From: Brachypodium distachyon
Lineage: Eukaryota > Streptophyta > Magnoliopsida > Poales > Poaceae
DNA: 64,000 nt
Assembly: GCF_000005505.3 (NCBI RefSeq)
Contig: NC_016134.3
Span: forward strand, 496,001 to 560,000
Direction of reading: 5' to 3'
Shown here: one piece after another, positions 23,196 to 36,299 of the stretch
Layout: each line of letters opens with the position of its first letter
Position numbering within the stretch: position 1 is the stretch's first letter
Notes under the pieces: generated by a model
Database searches by the model: none
The model's input: only the letters and a program-made list of their open reading frames with translations
What the model was told of the DNA's origin: nothing
Translations under genes and position numbers: made by a program

Positions 23196-23908
23196 GGTGA
23201 TCTTCTCTTCTCTTCTCCTCTCCCCGTGTGTTCTCCGAGCTGGGCTGAAATCAGGGGGCGTTGCTCGCTCGCTCGCTCGTTCGTTTCGGGGCCGCGGATT
23301 GCCGCGTGTTCTGGGAAGTGTGGCTTTATCGCCCCCCGTTTTTCAGGTGGCAGATTTTCCCGATTTCACGGGCGCGAGAGGGAGAGAGAGGGTGGGAGGG
23401 ATGGGGAGTTTTTCCCTTGCTGTTTGTGAATTTCTTTTTGGCTTGGAATTTGGGGCCGGAATTCGTAGCCTTGACCGAATGCTCGAGCATTCCTAGATCT
23501 GTCTTGTTGAGTGCCTGAGTTCTTCGCAGAAATTGAGGATTAGGTGCCACTCTCTTTGCGGCTTTCTGCTTTTGAGCTAGAGTTTTTTTTTTCGTGGAGA
23601 AATCGATTCTGTATGCGGTTGGAGGAAGCTTCTAATTCTGGCCACGATCCGTGGCGATTTCGTTTTGTTTGTCTGGCAGATTCGGGAGTTGGAACTCATG
23701 GCGGTGAATTTGTGTCCCCTGTGCCTGTAACTCTGGGCACCAAATCGTTGGGCGGATCGTATGGGGAATTGGATAATCGAGGAGAGCTCCAACATTTTGG
23801 TGATCTTTGTCACTGTCGCAGCCAATTTCGTCATCGCAGCGGTGGAATTCACGATCTGGAGCTCCGTCTGGTGTTTCCTGGCCATTTTCTCTGTTAATTT
23901 CTGAGCAG
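23196..23908 (+). other. Probable 5' UTR intron of the RBR ligase gene
   Basis: CGCCAG followed by GTGATC at 23196 looks like a first-exon donor in a C-rich leader. TTTCTGAGCAG near 23908 is a fitting acceptor, and GGAGCAG near 23960 is an alternative. A long leader intron is common in cereal ligase genes. The exact ends are inference. Confidence 0.4.
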
Positions 23909-24066
23909 AAGTCTCGTGCTGTTATTGATCCCCCCTCTAATCTGTGGGGGTCCTTGGAGCAGATTGACATAGGGTTGCGACAATTGGGGATGAATTGGCC
24001 TTCTAGTTGATTTCTGAGCGAGGGTCATTTTGGTTTGATTGGATTTGATTGGATTGGATTTTGAGG

Positions 24067-26786
24067 ATGGAGGACAGGTTCGTCGATGCCGACGATGTGT
24101 TCGCTGGCAATTCAAGGTGCGAGGATGACTTCAGGAGCTGCTGCGGGGATGAAGAGTGGGAGGACACTGAGGAGTCCTTCACGGCCGGTGTCGTCAAGGG
24201 GGGGCTTGACGAGACTTCGGTGCTGCTGTTCTTCAAGGGCGTGTCGAGCTCGGAGGCAGAGGGGAAAAAGTTGTCTGGGATCGGTGTGGTGATGGAGAGT
24301 TCACCTGGGGTGCCTGTAATTAGGGTACAGAAGAAGCTGGATTTCTATGTGGATGAGCTGGTAGCTGAGCACTTGGCACTGATGGATGGCCTCTTGGTGG
24401 CATTGCAGAATGGCATAAAGAAGATCTTCGCTTTCACTAATTCAGAGAAGCTATACTTTCAGGCAAGAGTTTCTGACTTTTTTTCAATAGATGTTTCGTG
24501 CCTTCGTGCATACGTTTGTTTATGCCGTTGAATTGGATACATTAAGATGACTCGTTTTAGTCGTCTCACCAACCGATATGATTTTTCATTCTGTCTGTGT
24601 TTGCCAGAATAAAAGAACATTTAATTGCATATTCAGTTTTATCAAATTGAATACTGCCTTCCTGAGGAATGATGTCTTTCATGCTTGGGAAATTTACAAT
24701 CTTGACAGCTAAATATGAATGACCGTAAACAACTCATTCTCATCATCTCACGATTGTTGAGTTTTACCTATTACCGTCATGGCTGATCCCGCATTAGCAA
24801 GCAATAGTTGTACAAGACATAGGCGTCAAATTTTTATATCAAGTCTTAAATATGGAAAACATGCAAATTAAAGTGTGACAAACATAATGCTGAGAAAGCT
24901 GTGGATGGGCAGTGCTCTACCTAAGGTATTCTGTACGGAAGCTATAGTCTGTTGTGCTATTTTAGTTCAGATATTTAACAGTCTTATTGTTGTTCATCAA
25001 ATTGAAACCATGCATATTTGGATTAACTTAACTCAACATGTCTTTCTATTGTTATTTTTCACAACAGATTGCGGAAGCTGAAATTCTTGAAGACCAGCTT
25101 TTGGTAGCTTTAGGACATAGGATTCTTGAACTGGTTGATAAGTTGGAAGACTTTGATTTAATATTGCTCCCCAGCTTTGAACTTGAGAGGCCGTTGAAGT
25201 TGGCCAAAGAAGCAATCGGCATCAAGTATTTCTCTCCATATGAGGTTAGCACCTGCCCGATATGCTGTGAGGAAAGGCTAGGGTCCCAGATGATTAAGGT
25301 GGGCTGTTCCCACAAATTTTGCTATAGTTGCTTGATTGCGCATGTTGAAGAAAAGCTGCAAGCCTCAAAGCTGCCTATAAGATGCCCACAGTTCAGGTGT
25401 AAATATCATATTTCAGCTGGTGAGTGTAAATCATTTCTGCCGGCTAGGAGCTATGAATCCCTGGAGAGAGCTTTCGCAGTACCTGGCACCTCAGACATGG
25501 AAAGATTTTATTGCCCCTTTCCAAATTGTTCAGTTTTATTAGATCTTAGTCAGCACTTCTCTAGGGCAAGTTCATCAAGTCAGTCAGACCTCAACTGTGT
25601 TGAGTGCCCAGAATGCCATGGAGATATCTGTATCAACTGTGGAGTGCCATGGCACATGATGATGGGCTGTGATGAGTACCAAAGCTTGCCTATTGAGGAA
25701 AGAGATGCAGGCGATTTATCTTTGCATCGTCTGGCACAAAACAATAGGTGGAGGCGCTGTCAGAGATGTCGACGAATGATCGAACTCACAGAAGGCTGCA
25801 TCCATATGACTTGCTGGTATGCTCTTCATGTGCCTCATAGTTTCTAGATATTTGCAGGAACTTTTTCTTGTTTGTTTCTTGTTAACAACCCTCACATGTT
25901 CTGAGATGCATGTAATTTTTGAGAAGACAAACAATTATATACAGAAGTAGAACTGCATAATAAATGCACCACCACCTCAGCCAAAAGCATAAAATTTGTG
26001 AATCCCTAGAACAGACCATTGAAAAGGCTAGTGATCCATGCCTTGTGAGCGGAAGGTGATAACCAATAGGACACCATGTTTGAAAAAGTATTCATATTTC
26101 TTAATACGGATTACTGAGTCGTTCCTCCATGATTCTTGGTTCCCAAACAAGAGTACAAGTCCATAACTGCAACTACTTCATACAATTCCTTTTTGTGCCC
26201 CAAAGCTTTCTTTGAGGCCTAACATTCATCAGTAGCCAAGTACAATAATGTCTTTCTACACTAGGGTCTTACTGTTATGTTTCACATGTTGACGATGCGA
26301 TCACCATTGCATTATAAATGCTCATAAGTGCTCTTATTGAGGATTGATATATGCATTTTCCAGTTGTCTCTTTGCTAAACGGTTCCTTTTAACTTCTGCA
26401 GGTGTGGCCATGAGTTCTGCTACTCCTGTGGCGCTGAGTACAACAATGGTGTACAGACATGCCAATGTGTTTTCTGGGATGAAGACAGCATCGAGCCCTC
26501 TCCAGCAGCGCATTCCAGGCAGGCATCGGAAATATGGGCATGGGACACCTTCGACTGCATGCCCACCGCCGTCGAGGGATACTCGGAGCAGGAGAGGGCG
26601 CAGCTAGCGCTCATTCAGAGGTTCCTCGCAGGGGGTTTCAGCCTGGGGGACCACCCGAGCCAATCGCCACCCCGCTGCTCTGACTCGTACATTGTTGACA
26701 CCATGAAGGACCTCCACCAGCTGCCATGGCTCGAGCGGTTTGTATCGGTGATCAGTGACACCTACAATGACGATTACATCCAGTGA
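24067..26786 (+). CDS. RING-between-RING (RBR) E3 ubiquitin ligase with N-terminal RNase H-like domain
   Basis: Three exons, 24067-24462, 25068-25816 and 26402-26786 (TGA), join in frame to 509 residues. Residues 1-50 are acidic. Residues 51-170 have the RNase H-like (RVT_3) pattern seen in one plant RBR subgroup: GVVMESSPG, then ELVAEHLALMDGLLVALQNG. RING1 starts at Cys195 (CPICCEERLGSQMIKVGCSH, then FCYSC). The IBR follows with CPFPNC and CPECHGDICINCGVPWH. RING2 is CQRCRRMIELTEGCIHMTCW, then CGHEFCYSCG. By analogy with HHARI the catalytic thioester Cys is Cys376 in EGCIHM. All ligands expected in a working RBR are visible. The first coding intron has a GC donor (CAG followed by GCAAGA). 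Substrate unknown. Confidence 0.93.
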
Positions 26787-27623
26787 AGAAACATCATACA
26801 TAGCATTAGAGAAAAGATGGCACATACTGGGTTCCATTTGGAATAAAATATGTTCCCATGACCCTGTTAAAAATTGACACAGGAAAAGTGATGATATGCT
26901 TCTATACCTATGCTGGCTTTTCTCTTTATTAACTCTCTTTAGATTTCTGTGCATCAGCAAATAATATTTTTTTTCTGCTGTCTCTGTGGACGTTCGTCGT
27001 TACAGAATGAGCTACTTATGATTTGGTAAGTTAACAACTTCTTTGTGTTCAATTGAATCAGCTAAAGCTCAGTTCGCAGCTGCTGAATTTGTGCTATGTT
27101 AAATTTATTTCTATTGTGAAAATGACAAAAGGACATAAATATATGGAAAAGTCACTTAGCCAAATAAAATTAAGGCAATAAGGTGGTAAAAGAAAACTGG
27201 ATTATCATAATCCACGTCAACGCCAAGCTCGCTCAGGCTACAAAGGCAAATGTTTCGCTGGTAGATGCACCTCTTTGACAGATTATTGGTGGTAAATTGC
27301 AGCTCTCCCATTATTACTAGGAAACGTTTCTGTGCTTTGTTTTAAGTGATAAAATAAAATTAAAATAAATTGAAGCACAAAGTATTTACTCGAGTCATTC
27401 AGAAATACTTAATGCAATGTTGCAAATATATCTGAATCTCCGCAGCACCACTAGTATTCACATTTACACAACGAACATGACAAGAAACAAGGTCTAGATT
27501 GTAGCAAAGCTGGGACGGCGTCAGCAGCCGGTTCGCAATCGTCGACAGCATCTTTGGAGCATACATATTTTCTGCTGGGTTTCAGGCCATGGCTGTCCCC
27601 TGAAGCAATCTCGCCGGAGCGAT
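26787..27623. other. Converging 3' flanks of the RBR ligase and RAB5-type genes
   Basis: AT-rich, no coding sequence. The two genes converge here, so both 3' UTRs lie in this stretch. Confidence 0.5.
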
Positions 27624-30600
27624 CTACGACGAGCAGCATGATGAACTGCTCACCATCCTCTCTGTCGGTCTCTGAGAGAGAACCATTCCTGCCTGTGGGT
27701 TCTGAGCCTGCTGTCCCTGAAGCAATCTCTTCGCTGAAAGTGGACGTATCAACATAGGAGTGCTTAGATATTAGCAGGAGCAGAAAATACACAATTTTTG
27801 TATGGCAAACGACTAGCGAATCAGAAAGCCATCCAACCGTAAAATGATCTATATGGTATATACTCACCAATCTCGTAAAATACATCATTCACATTGGTCG
27901 CTGTTTTAGCAGATGTTTCCATGAAGAAGAGTCCATTCTCTTGAGCATAAGTCTTCGCTTCCTGCACCACAAAGAATTTAAATCATTCAAACAACTGAAT
28001 AACAGGACAGAGGGTTCTTTCCATTGTAATAAACGCAATATGTTTCTCTCTCACACACAAGACAGTATCTCTGATATGTTAAAACACTAGAGGAAGCAAA
28101 TAAGTCACCACAGGTCCATGCCCTGGCAATGTAACTTCTAGAATGCTCTGCTTACACGATGCAACAGAACCAGCAGGAGGTTGCCACTTTTCTTATGTTT
28201 CTTTTACAGTCAATACTCCATTTTTATTTGGAGCTGGTTTCTCCTTGAAGCTAGAGCAGAAGGTTAGTCAAACATTTTTAATTTAACATACAATACCATA
28301 TTTATCATCCAAACATCAAATGCAACTGGAGAAAATGCAGTATTTGAATGGCAAGGGGTCTGTTAATGCTGATTGAAAGCAACTGGGAGGAAACAAGGCA
28401 CTATAATACGCTGATGACAAATGTCCAAACAAAATGCATGCATGTAACATCAAAAGTGGATTCAAGAAGCAGAACTACATCAAAAGTGGATTCAAGAAGC
28501 AGAACTACATACTTCCATTGGCACCTGCCTTGCCTCCAACATATCAGCCTTGTTCCCAGCCAGAGCCATTACTGTATTTGGATTTCCTGTGTGGAAACAG
28601 TCAAGAATTAATAACTATATCAGCCAGATCATTTATACAAATTTCCTAGAACAAACACTATCCAGAGAAATCCATATTTTAGAGGCTCAAACAAAGTCAA
28701 AATGTCATAAAGGAGCAAAATGGATTACCCTGTGCTTGAAGTTCCTGAACCCATTTCTTTGCACGAGTAAAAGAGGCCTGTAAGGTAGAAATAACAATTA
28801 TAATTATATCACTATTCACCAATTTTTACCCAATAGGTACGTTCTTACGATAAGGAGCAAATTATTACTGATTTAAACTTGTTCGGTAGAAATCAAGATT
28901 GATTTGAATCTGAATGGTGCAAATCAGGATGTATCTAAATTTAATTTTGGTGCACACCAAGTCAAGGTCCGCCGACAATGGATTACGTGTGAATAGAACT
29001 TATCTAAGAAACTAAGTATTTAACAATTGACGTCAGCAATCTACAAAGCAATTTATGCAAAAGAAGGGTTAAAATAGATATCCCTTAAGAATTCAGTTGT
29101 TGAACCGTACAAGCACTAGAAAGCCTATGTCCATATACAGAATGAGAGCCACATACAAATCACTAGAAAAACCAACTAAGACACGCAGAGCTCAGCAGAC
29201 GGAACCCACACAGAAATATGTGTGAGCTGTTCTCCTAGAAACTCCAGAACACAGCTATATACAGTTATATTATGCTTGCTCAGAAAAATGACTGTTGGGT
29301 GAATCATTTTAGTAGTAGCGATGCATTTCAGTTACAGATCGATCATTAAGATAGAGAACCACATATGGTTAGGGATAGTACAGAGAAGGAATGTGTGCAA
29401 CTAATAATGATCGGATAAAAATGTTTCAACTAGCTAATAAACCGAGACCAGTTATGTTTCAACACTAGGCTTGATACAGGCAGATTTCACCAGAAGCTGT
29501 CAGGGTTAACATAATAAGTGCATGCTTCATCAAGTATCCTTTTTAAGTAAAGGAGCCTATTTTAGCCCCTTAATTTCATAACATCCCTGTCTTTCCAGAG
29601 AGTACAACTATATATCAGTCTGGCAATATATTATTTGTTTAAAAACCAAAAGAACAGCAGAAAATTTCTATCTAAATGCTAAAACAATGAGTGCTCAAAC
29701 CTTTTACACCAACTATGGAAGATCTAAATATCTAAGACTTAAAGTTGGTCCGAGATTCTTAAGACCACCCATTTGATGCTTCAGACAGCTTAACAAGCGA
29801 AATTAACATCAAGCATTCAAGCGGTACCAATTGTCTGCTGTGTCGCACTTTATTTGTGATAGGAAAGCTGCTATGTAATTTCTTCAAGTAATTGTGTTAC
29901 CAAGAGGTATTCTCATTTGATGCATTACCAAGCTGTACTCTCATAATCAGTATTAATTGTCTGTGGCGGCGTACATATTCAGTACTAGGCAAGCTGCTAA
30001 TATAATAATTCAATTCAAGTAAGCAAATGTGTCTTCTAGTTGTACTAACCGCATTCGTGATGTCATAGACAACGATCGCAGCAGCAGCGCCCCGATAATA
30101 CATGGGCGCCAAGCTGTGGTACCTCTCCTGCCCCGCCGTGTCCCAGATTTCAAACTTGACCGTCTCGTCGTTAACTGCCAAGGTCTGCGAGAAGAATGCG
30201 GCGCCGATGGTCGACTCCTGCAGCCAAACACAAACACAGCAGAAGTAAGTACCAGCAGTAACACAGGCCTGCCCAATTCCAGAATCACAACCTCTGACAT
30301 GTAGTGCAACAGAGGGCTCTCACCTGGAATTCGACAAACTGGCCTTTCACGAACCGGAGCACCAGGCTGGACTTGCCTGCGCCCACGTCTCCAAGAAGAA
30401 CCTGGCGATCCAACACAAGGGTAGATACACATATCAACATAAGGCAGAGCTCAATATTTCATACCACACAGTACATAAAAGTCTCCGCAGTACACCGAAA
30501 GAAAAGAGGGTTTGTTTTCCACGATCACAGGTAAAATTAATTGACCCCATCTAACAAAAACAACACTCCTAAATTAAACAGGCGAATATACGGGCGGCGT

Positions 30601-30768
30601 CTGCTGTTCATCCGATCGCGGGGGGACGGGCCACGGAGCGATCGGACAAATAATAAATAGACAAAATCCTAACCCCGCCTTGAAACGAGACCTAAAGAGC
30701 CGAGATGCGGGGTCGCTCACCAGCTTGGCGTTGCGGATCTTGCTGCCGGCGGCGGCGCTGGCCGCCAT
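27624..30768 (-). CDS. RAB5: RAB5-type small GTPase (RABF2 class)
   Basis: Seven exons join in frame to 206 residues: 30768-30721, 30401-30324, 30217-30050, 28777-28729, 28586-28513, 27961-27868 and 27733-27624 (TAG). All introns are GT-AG. The P-loop is GDVGAGKSS (residues 20-28), switch [10 protein letters not shown] (43-51), switch II WDTAGQE with catalytic Gln72, then [22 protein letters not shown] (125-129) and ETSAK (154-158). The C-terminus is CCSS, a Rab geranylgeranylation motif. This is the canonical, not the N-myristoylated (ARA6), form. Plant RAB5 directs vacuolar and endosomal traffic, including storage-protein sorting in cereal endosperm. The last exon is easily missed because a longer frame overlaps it. 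Confidence 0.96.
28451..28510. repeat. Perfect 30-bp tandem duplication beside a splice donor
   Basis: The unit caaaagtggattcaagaagc followed by agaactacat occurs twice without change, at 28451-28480 and 28481-28510. It lies in the RAB5-type intron and, on the minus strand, directly abuts the GT donor of the exon 28586-28513. Confidence 0.95.
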
Positions 30769-31240
30769 CGGATCAGGGGGTAGGGGTTCGGATCGAATCA
30801 GGGGGAATTCGGAGGTCGCCGGAGAAGCCGGAATCCGATCGCGCGCGCGAGCGAGCAGGAGAGAGGGAGAGCGAATCCGGGGGAAGAGAAGAACTCGTTG
30901 TGATCGATGGGTGGAAAAGGGGAAATCTTTCTTGGCTGCGAGAACTCGTGAGGTTCTTGCGTGGCGTGGCCGATGGTTGCCGTGTTTCTTTCTCTGTTTG
31001 TTCGTTTGTTTACTTGCTTCCGGGTTAAGGCTAAGATGTAAGACGCCCTTTTCCCGATCCGGTACCTTTAAGATTTTGTAATTACAATTCAGTCAGGACT
31101 GCCACTTGGTCATATACATATTACATAGTGGTAAAAAGATTCGACCTCAACATGGACCTGTTTGCTACTTATAATAAAAAAAATGCTGTAAAAAATAGAA
31201 TTTGCTTCAGATGTTTTTTAATCTTGACCAGGTTGTAAAA
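30769..31240 (-). other. 5' UTR and promoter region of the RAB5-type gene
   Basis: GC-rich for about 250 bp beyond the start codon, then AT-rich. No clear TATA box seen and no other gene. Confidence 0.5.
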
Positions 31241-32174
31241 TCCATAAGCATACAAGATGGTCCACGGTCCACGGTCCACGGTCAACACCTACTCGGGGTA
31301 TCCCTAAAATTTAGCACAAGGGCAGGGGTTTTATCGTACAATGTAGCATGGTGTAAAATTCGGAGCTTTTTGGTCGCAGCTGACCTGACACGGCACGGTC
31401 ATCCTTTTCATGAGAATTCTTTTCTTGTCACGGTTTCTTTCATTTTCTTTTCTTATTCAATTTCTTGTACGTTGCCGCTGCCGAAGGAGAAGACGAATTG
31501 TTCAACTTTTTTTTCTGGACGGCTGGATCTATTAGCAAAAAGGTGATAAGGTCAGATCAATCTGCCTTTCTAGAATGCTCAGCCTTTTATTTTTGTTATT
31601 GTCATCTTGTGACGATTTTGACCTGGTGTGGTGTCATTAACAAAGTTAGTTGGCTTGTCTCCTTCCGAAGGTGAAGAACATGATCATAAGTAGAAAGGAT
31701 TAGGGGTGGGTGGATCAGCATCTTATCTCCGTAATTCAATTAATTTGCCTGTAGACAAATCATTTTAATCATATATATAGCTTCAATTTGATCTACACTA
31801 CACACTCAACCTTTTGATTGTAATAACTAGGAGTAACACAATTTATCGGCTAAAATATTGTGAGAAGTCCTACAGTAGCCCCTCTGCCCGGCCTCAAACC
31901 TTCAAAAATTCTCTTCGCCAAAAAAAAAAAAACCCTTCAAAAATTCAAAGGTACACCGAGTAATCGCCCAACCTATCTACCCCAGTACTTAGCTAGTAAT
32001 GGAAAGGACTTAAACCCTTGACGTCCTAGCTATATATACTAGCTTCCTCCTCACATGCATGTATATATTTCACTAGCTAGCTATAGTGTTAATTTGCGCT
32101 CTCATATATGCATCTGTCTTCTTACCATCCAAATGCATGTATCTCTTCATCTTTTTTTGCTTGTCAATTAATAC

Positions 32175-32196
32175 TAGGCATATGAGGTGTCTGGAA
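32175..32196 (+). promoter_or_regulatory. miR2118-type target site 1
   Basis: Starts TAGGCATATGAGG and ends TGTCTGGAA. TATATATACT lies at 32031, 144 bp upstream. Confidence 0.65.
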
Positions 32197-33589
32197 GTAG
32201 TGAAGTACAACAAAGCTTATATCCGTGCAGTCACAATGATGCTATCCGATGCAAGACCACTCAATTTCATTAAGCATATTTATTTGACTACTCGCTCAAT
32301 GTTGTACTAGTACTTCCTGTCCATTGACGTCATACGTCGTCGAAGGGTGAGTGTGGTCTGGACATGCCGATGCATTTTCAGACCGTGATTGAGGCTCCAC
32401 ACGAGAAGAGATGGTCTTTTGGCAGTTCATGGTGGCAACTGGCAAGCCGGATGCCTGCAACGTTTTATGGGTATTATATTTTTTATTTTTTTCGACGAGA
32501 GGGTCTCCCGACCTCCACATCGAATAATGCACCCACCATTTTATTGCAAAGTTTAAGTATATAGCCAGACGATCTCAAACCATATCATCCTATTCTGTAT
32601 ATCGAAGATTAGGCGATCATTTGACCTATAGTTAATCAAATCCAATAGAAGTGGGTCAATGGTCCATGCATGGTCAATACCTACGAGGGGTACCCTAAAA
32701 ATTCAGCGCAAAGACAGGGCGTTATTGTGTAAATGTAGCATGGTGTGGATTTTGGAGATTTTCGGCGCAGCTGACACGGCACGACGCTCGTCATTTCATA
32801 AATTCTTTTCTTGTCATTGTAATGCTGCTGCTGAAGGAGAAGTCGAAATTGGTTTAACTTTTGCGCACCGGCCTGGACTTTGGAGTTTGGACCTCACCAA
32901 GTAGCGGAACACAGTCAACACGCACACTAGCTCTCTCTGTGTGCTCATTACATCCTCACATTTGGTTCTACTTTTTAAAAATGTATTGTCATCTTCTGAC
33001 AATTTTGACCCGGCCTGGCCTGGCCTGGCGTCGTTAACAATGCTAATTAAGTATGTTCTGTCGGTCACAAAGAAAATGGTTAGTTTTGTGGTATTAGCAA
33101 AGCATACATTGGTACACAAGATTTGCTTAATTCCAGGGGTTATGTATGTCGTATTGTCTCTGCAGTTTTGCATGTAGATAAATCATGTTCATTTTAATTT
33201 ACAAACTAGCAACCTACTGATTGTCATGGCATCTCAACTAGTCGGCTTAATTACTGTACGAGGTCTCCCCTTCGCCACACAACAAGATTGATTTACTCTA
33301 GTTGTCATGGCATCCCTACTGATTGGCTTCGATCTCCAAGCCATATCAAGCAATATGCAATATCAACCCCGGCCTCTGCGTAGAAAGGTACAACCTGAAT
33401 TTGATGGTCCATTATTCACAGTAAAGGATGTCAGCAATGTCTATTAGAATAGGCCGGTGAAGATAGGGTGGTTGTAGTTCATCAGGGATCAAATTCGAGA
33501 TTTGATGTGTTATAAGTCTCTGACCAACCACTTTGTATAGAGTAATTGTTCACCTGCCTAGCTCACAAGTTAGCTAATGGAACATGACA

Positions 33590-33650
33590 CATACCGTTGA
33601 GCAATATATATACTAGCTTCCTTACCGCCCATGTCGATGTACTAGATGAA
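33590..33650 (+). other. PHAS-like leader that has lost its target site
   Basis: gcaatatatatactagcttc and ccatg.cgatg match the leader of site 1, but homology stops near 33645 and no miR2118-type segment follows. Confidence 0.5.
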
Positions 33651-33784
33651 AAATCGCGCTTCGCTGCGACACTGTCTAACATGCGAATGTTGTGGGTGTG
33701 AGGATTTTAGGCCGTTTCTTAGGTTGCTATCTTATATTCTCTTCGATTTCGAGTCTTTTAAGAAGTATGAACTTAAAGATCTTT

Positions 33785-34300
33785 CTAAAACAGCACACTA
33801 AACCCTGAAGCGTGCAGATTAAGGAAGCTTCCATCAACCTGGATTGTATGCAAAGTAGCAGTTTTTTTTACTATCCTCCTACATGTTCTAAACAGATTAA
33901 CCCCGGTTACAATGATCTCAACCCAATACAACCAGAAGATGAGAACTGGAATAGCCAAGATATATATTAGCAGCATTATGCTTGTTGGTGCAAAACACCC
34001 TGCAGAAATAGCTACCTTTATAGAAAGCATATATTTTGCCTTGTTTTTTATCGGTCGTATAGTTGACAAACATGAAGGAGCCAATTACACCGGCGCGGCA
34101 TATGTGATGCAATAGAGGGCCCCTATGGGGCGTACCTCTTTGAGAGCTTTATATCTCCTGCCCTCACCATGGCCTCAAAATATTTCCCCAAATGAACATG
34201 AAGGAGCTCACTATGTGTGGCCAGTTCATTGATTCCATAGCCTGGAGTTTCTTCTTCCAATGAAGACAAAAATGCATAAAAAAGGTGTTGTGCCCTTCAA
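33785..34300 (-). other. Coding-like fragments, unassigned
   Basis: The minus strand contains a stretch reading LLIYILAIPVLIFWLYWVEI (membrane-segment-like). Separately, EEETPGYGINELATHSELLH, then VHLGKYFEAMVRAGDIKLSK, ends at a stop at about 34127. I recognise neither. They may be decayed exons of one gene together with the MYST fragment. Confidence 0.25.
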
Positions 34301-35249
34301 ATTGCAAAGCAAACCTTCAGGTTTTGATCCATGACTCCACTGAATTCAATCTACATGGAGAAATTAAAGTAAGAGCTGAACTACAACCATGCATGTTTGA
34401 TTAGCAGCCAAACATGATGCTTGTTCCTTATAAAACAAAATAACTAAACAAGTAATAATGCATACCAAAAACTTGCTCTCTTCTCACTTCTTAGTTGAAG
34501 CCATGGTTTCTTTTAAGTAAATTCTGGTGCATGCTAAAGAATGCAACGATGATTCCAGTCATGCAACTCACATAGTTTGCCTTTCAGCTTCGCAAATTAT
34601 TTAGTTCAAGAAGAAAGACTGTCAAGATATTCTCAGCTCCAAGTGACCTAATCAAGTACATTTACTACTCATATATGGAAACCATTGAAACACAGCTATC
34701 AACTGAATCCTTACTGTAAGTTTCAGTGTCAAACTATTCAATTCAATTGCCGAAATCCTAGTATGTCGGGAGCAACGGCATGATTCAAATATAAAACTCC
34801 TAAATACACCATTCCAGATTGGAAATAAGAGTAAGTCGGTAACAGCTAGCGGTATGATGCTAACAGATTGTATATTTCATATGCACCATCCGTTACTCTC
34901 TCTCCATAAAGCATGTAAACTGGAATTTGATTGTTTGAGAAATGAAATTGTTAATGTTTGCATCTCTAGATGTCACACTCTGGCTTTGAACATATTCTGT
35001 AATAGCAATGTTTTTATTAATGAATGAGTGTTGATTGACAAAAAACAACTCATCCACCAATCCTGCCAGCTTCTATTTAGAACCTAACTGAAATTGATAT
35101 TCTACCTATACTGAGGAAACTGGGGGATATATCCAGTATATTTTGTAAGCAAACATGTGCAGCTCTAACAACATTCTCAAGGTAGATCAAAAGCACCAAA
35201 AGGTAATAGCAATGCTAGGCTGGCAAAATGTCATTCAAGCATATATTAC

Positions 35250-35677
35250 CTCAAACATCGACAAAGCTCCACATCCGTAGATTCCATCACCTGGAGGATG
35301 CTTAAGATCACACTTCTTCTGTAGAAATAGAACGTGATCAACTATCTGGTTACAATTTATGGTATACAAGAGAAGACCCAAAATGCCAAGTAAGTAGGCA
35401 ACAAGTTGGCAATGCCTATATGAAAAGCACATAGTTTTCAATACTGTAACTAATAAGTGCAGCTCACCATGTGCCTCTGGAGCTGTTCTTTGCGCTTCAT
35501 GAAGTTCAGGCAAAACTCACAGTAAAACAGCTTTGTGGAGTCATTGTACTCTGGTGGGAAAGGAGAGAATTACCAGGTATCTATCTCATAGTTTTTCCCA
35601 AGTTCCATATTCCCTATTTTTCACCTTTGCAAACTCCTCGTGTTCCTGCAAGCTAGCAGCATCAAGATCCTCGTGAC
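35250..35677 (-). pseudogene. MYST-family histone acetyltransferase pseudogene fragment
   Basis: Two exon-like pieces remain. 35677-35468 encodes GHEDLDAASLQEHEEFAKVK, then a damaged stretch, then FSPFPPEYNDSTKLFYCEFC and LNFMKRKEQLQRHM. 35318-35250 encodes KKCDLKHPPGDGIYGCGALS, then MFE. This is the C2HC zinc finger and start of the MYST HAT domain (plant HAM1/HAM2 class). Damage: a frame shift in the region normally KNIAxIELGRYEIDTWY, and a TAA stop where the family has Tyr after TW. Two conserved residues of GDEIYR are also Gly. The acetyl-CoA-binding exons are absent. Confidence 0.85.
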
Positions 35678-36299
35678 CTTGCTTCAAGGGTAATTGACAT
35701 CAAGCGAAAGATTACATTCAGGCCATTGCTTAAATAAAAAAACACAATTCAAGCACAAGACAATCAACGAATCTAATTTTGAGCATGTATTCAGAATATT
35801 TCTTTAAAGTTTTTAGAAAAGCGACAATTTGTGGCCAACTAAAAGAAAACTAAAGCCTGGGTAACACTCATGGAATAAATCTTCTACTGAACAAAAGATG
35901 GATAAGGCTACCAAACACTGTATTATATAGCACTGCAACTTTTTCCATATTAGGGACAGTAGACCAGACCATCGTCAAGTGCACTAACATAATGTGAAAA
36001 TAACACTAGTTCAATGTAAATATACCAGGAAAGCTCAAGGCAAGGCAAGCAACACCCAGCAATGCCAGCATTGACAACCGCCAAAGGAACATGTCAACCT
36101 AGACTATGTATCCAAGCTCTGCGATTGAAACATACCGTTCAGATAAGAAATACAATACTATCATCTTTTCCAAGCAGCTTCCTCAACAAGCACACGACAA
36201 AACTTTGGACACCAGAGAGAACTGCAAAAGTGTGGATCAGCTGCACAAAAAATTAGCAGAAATAACTGCACTGAAACATTAAAGCTAAGGTAGGTTACC

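Larger units (their letters stand above)
31240..33650 (+). repeat. Tandem duplication of about 1.4 kb at the left edge of the PHAS-like cluster
   Basis: 31240-32655 and 32655-33650 share, in the same order, ggtccacgg/ggtccatgc, then ggtcaa.acctac.ggggta.cc, then atgtagcatggtgt, then cagctgac..gacacggcac, then gaaggagaag.cgaa, then tgtcatctt.tgac.attttgacc. They also share a leader with tatatactagcttcct, at 32031 and about 33605. The first copy has a miR2118-type site. The second stops near 33645, just past the leader, and has none. Confidence 0.7.
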
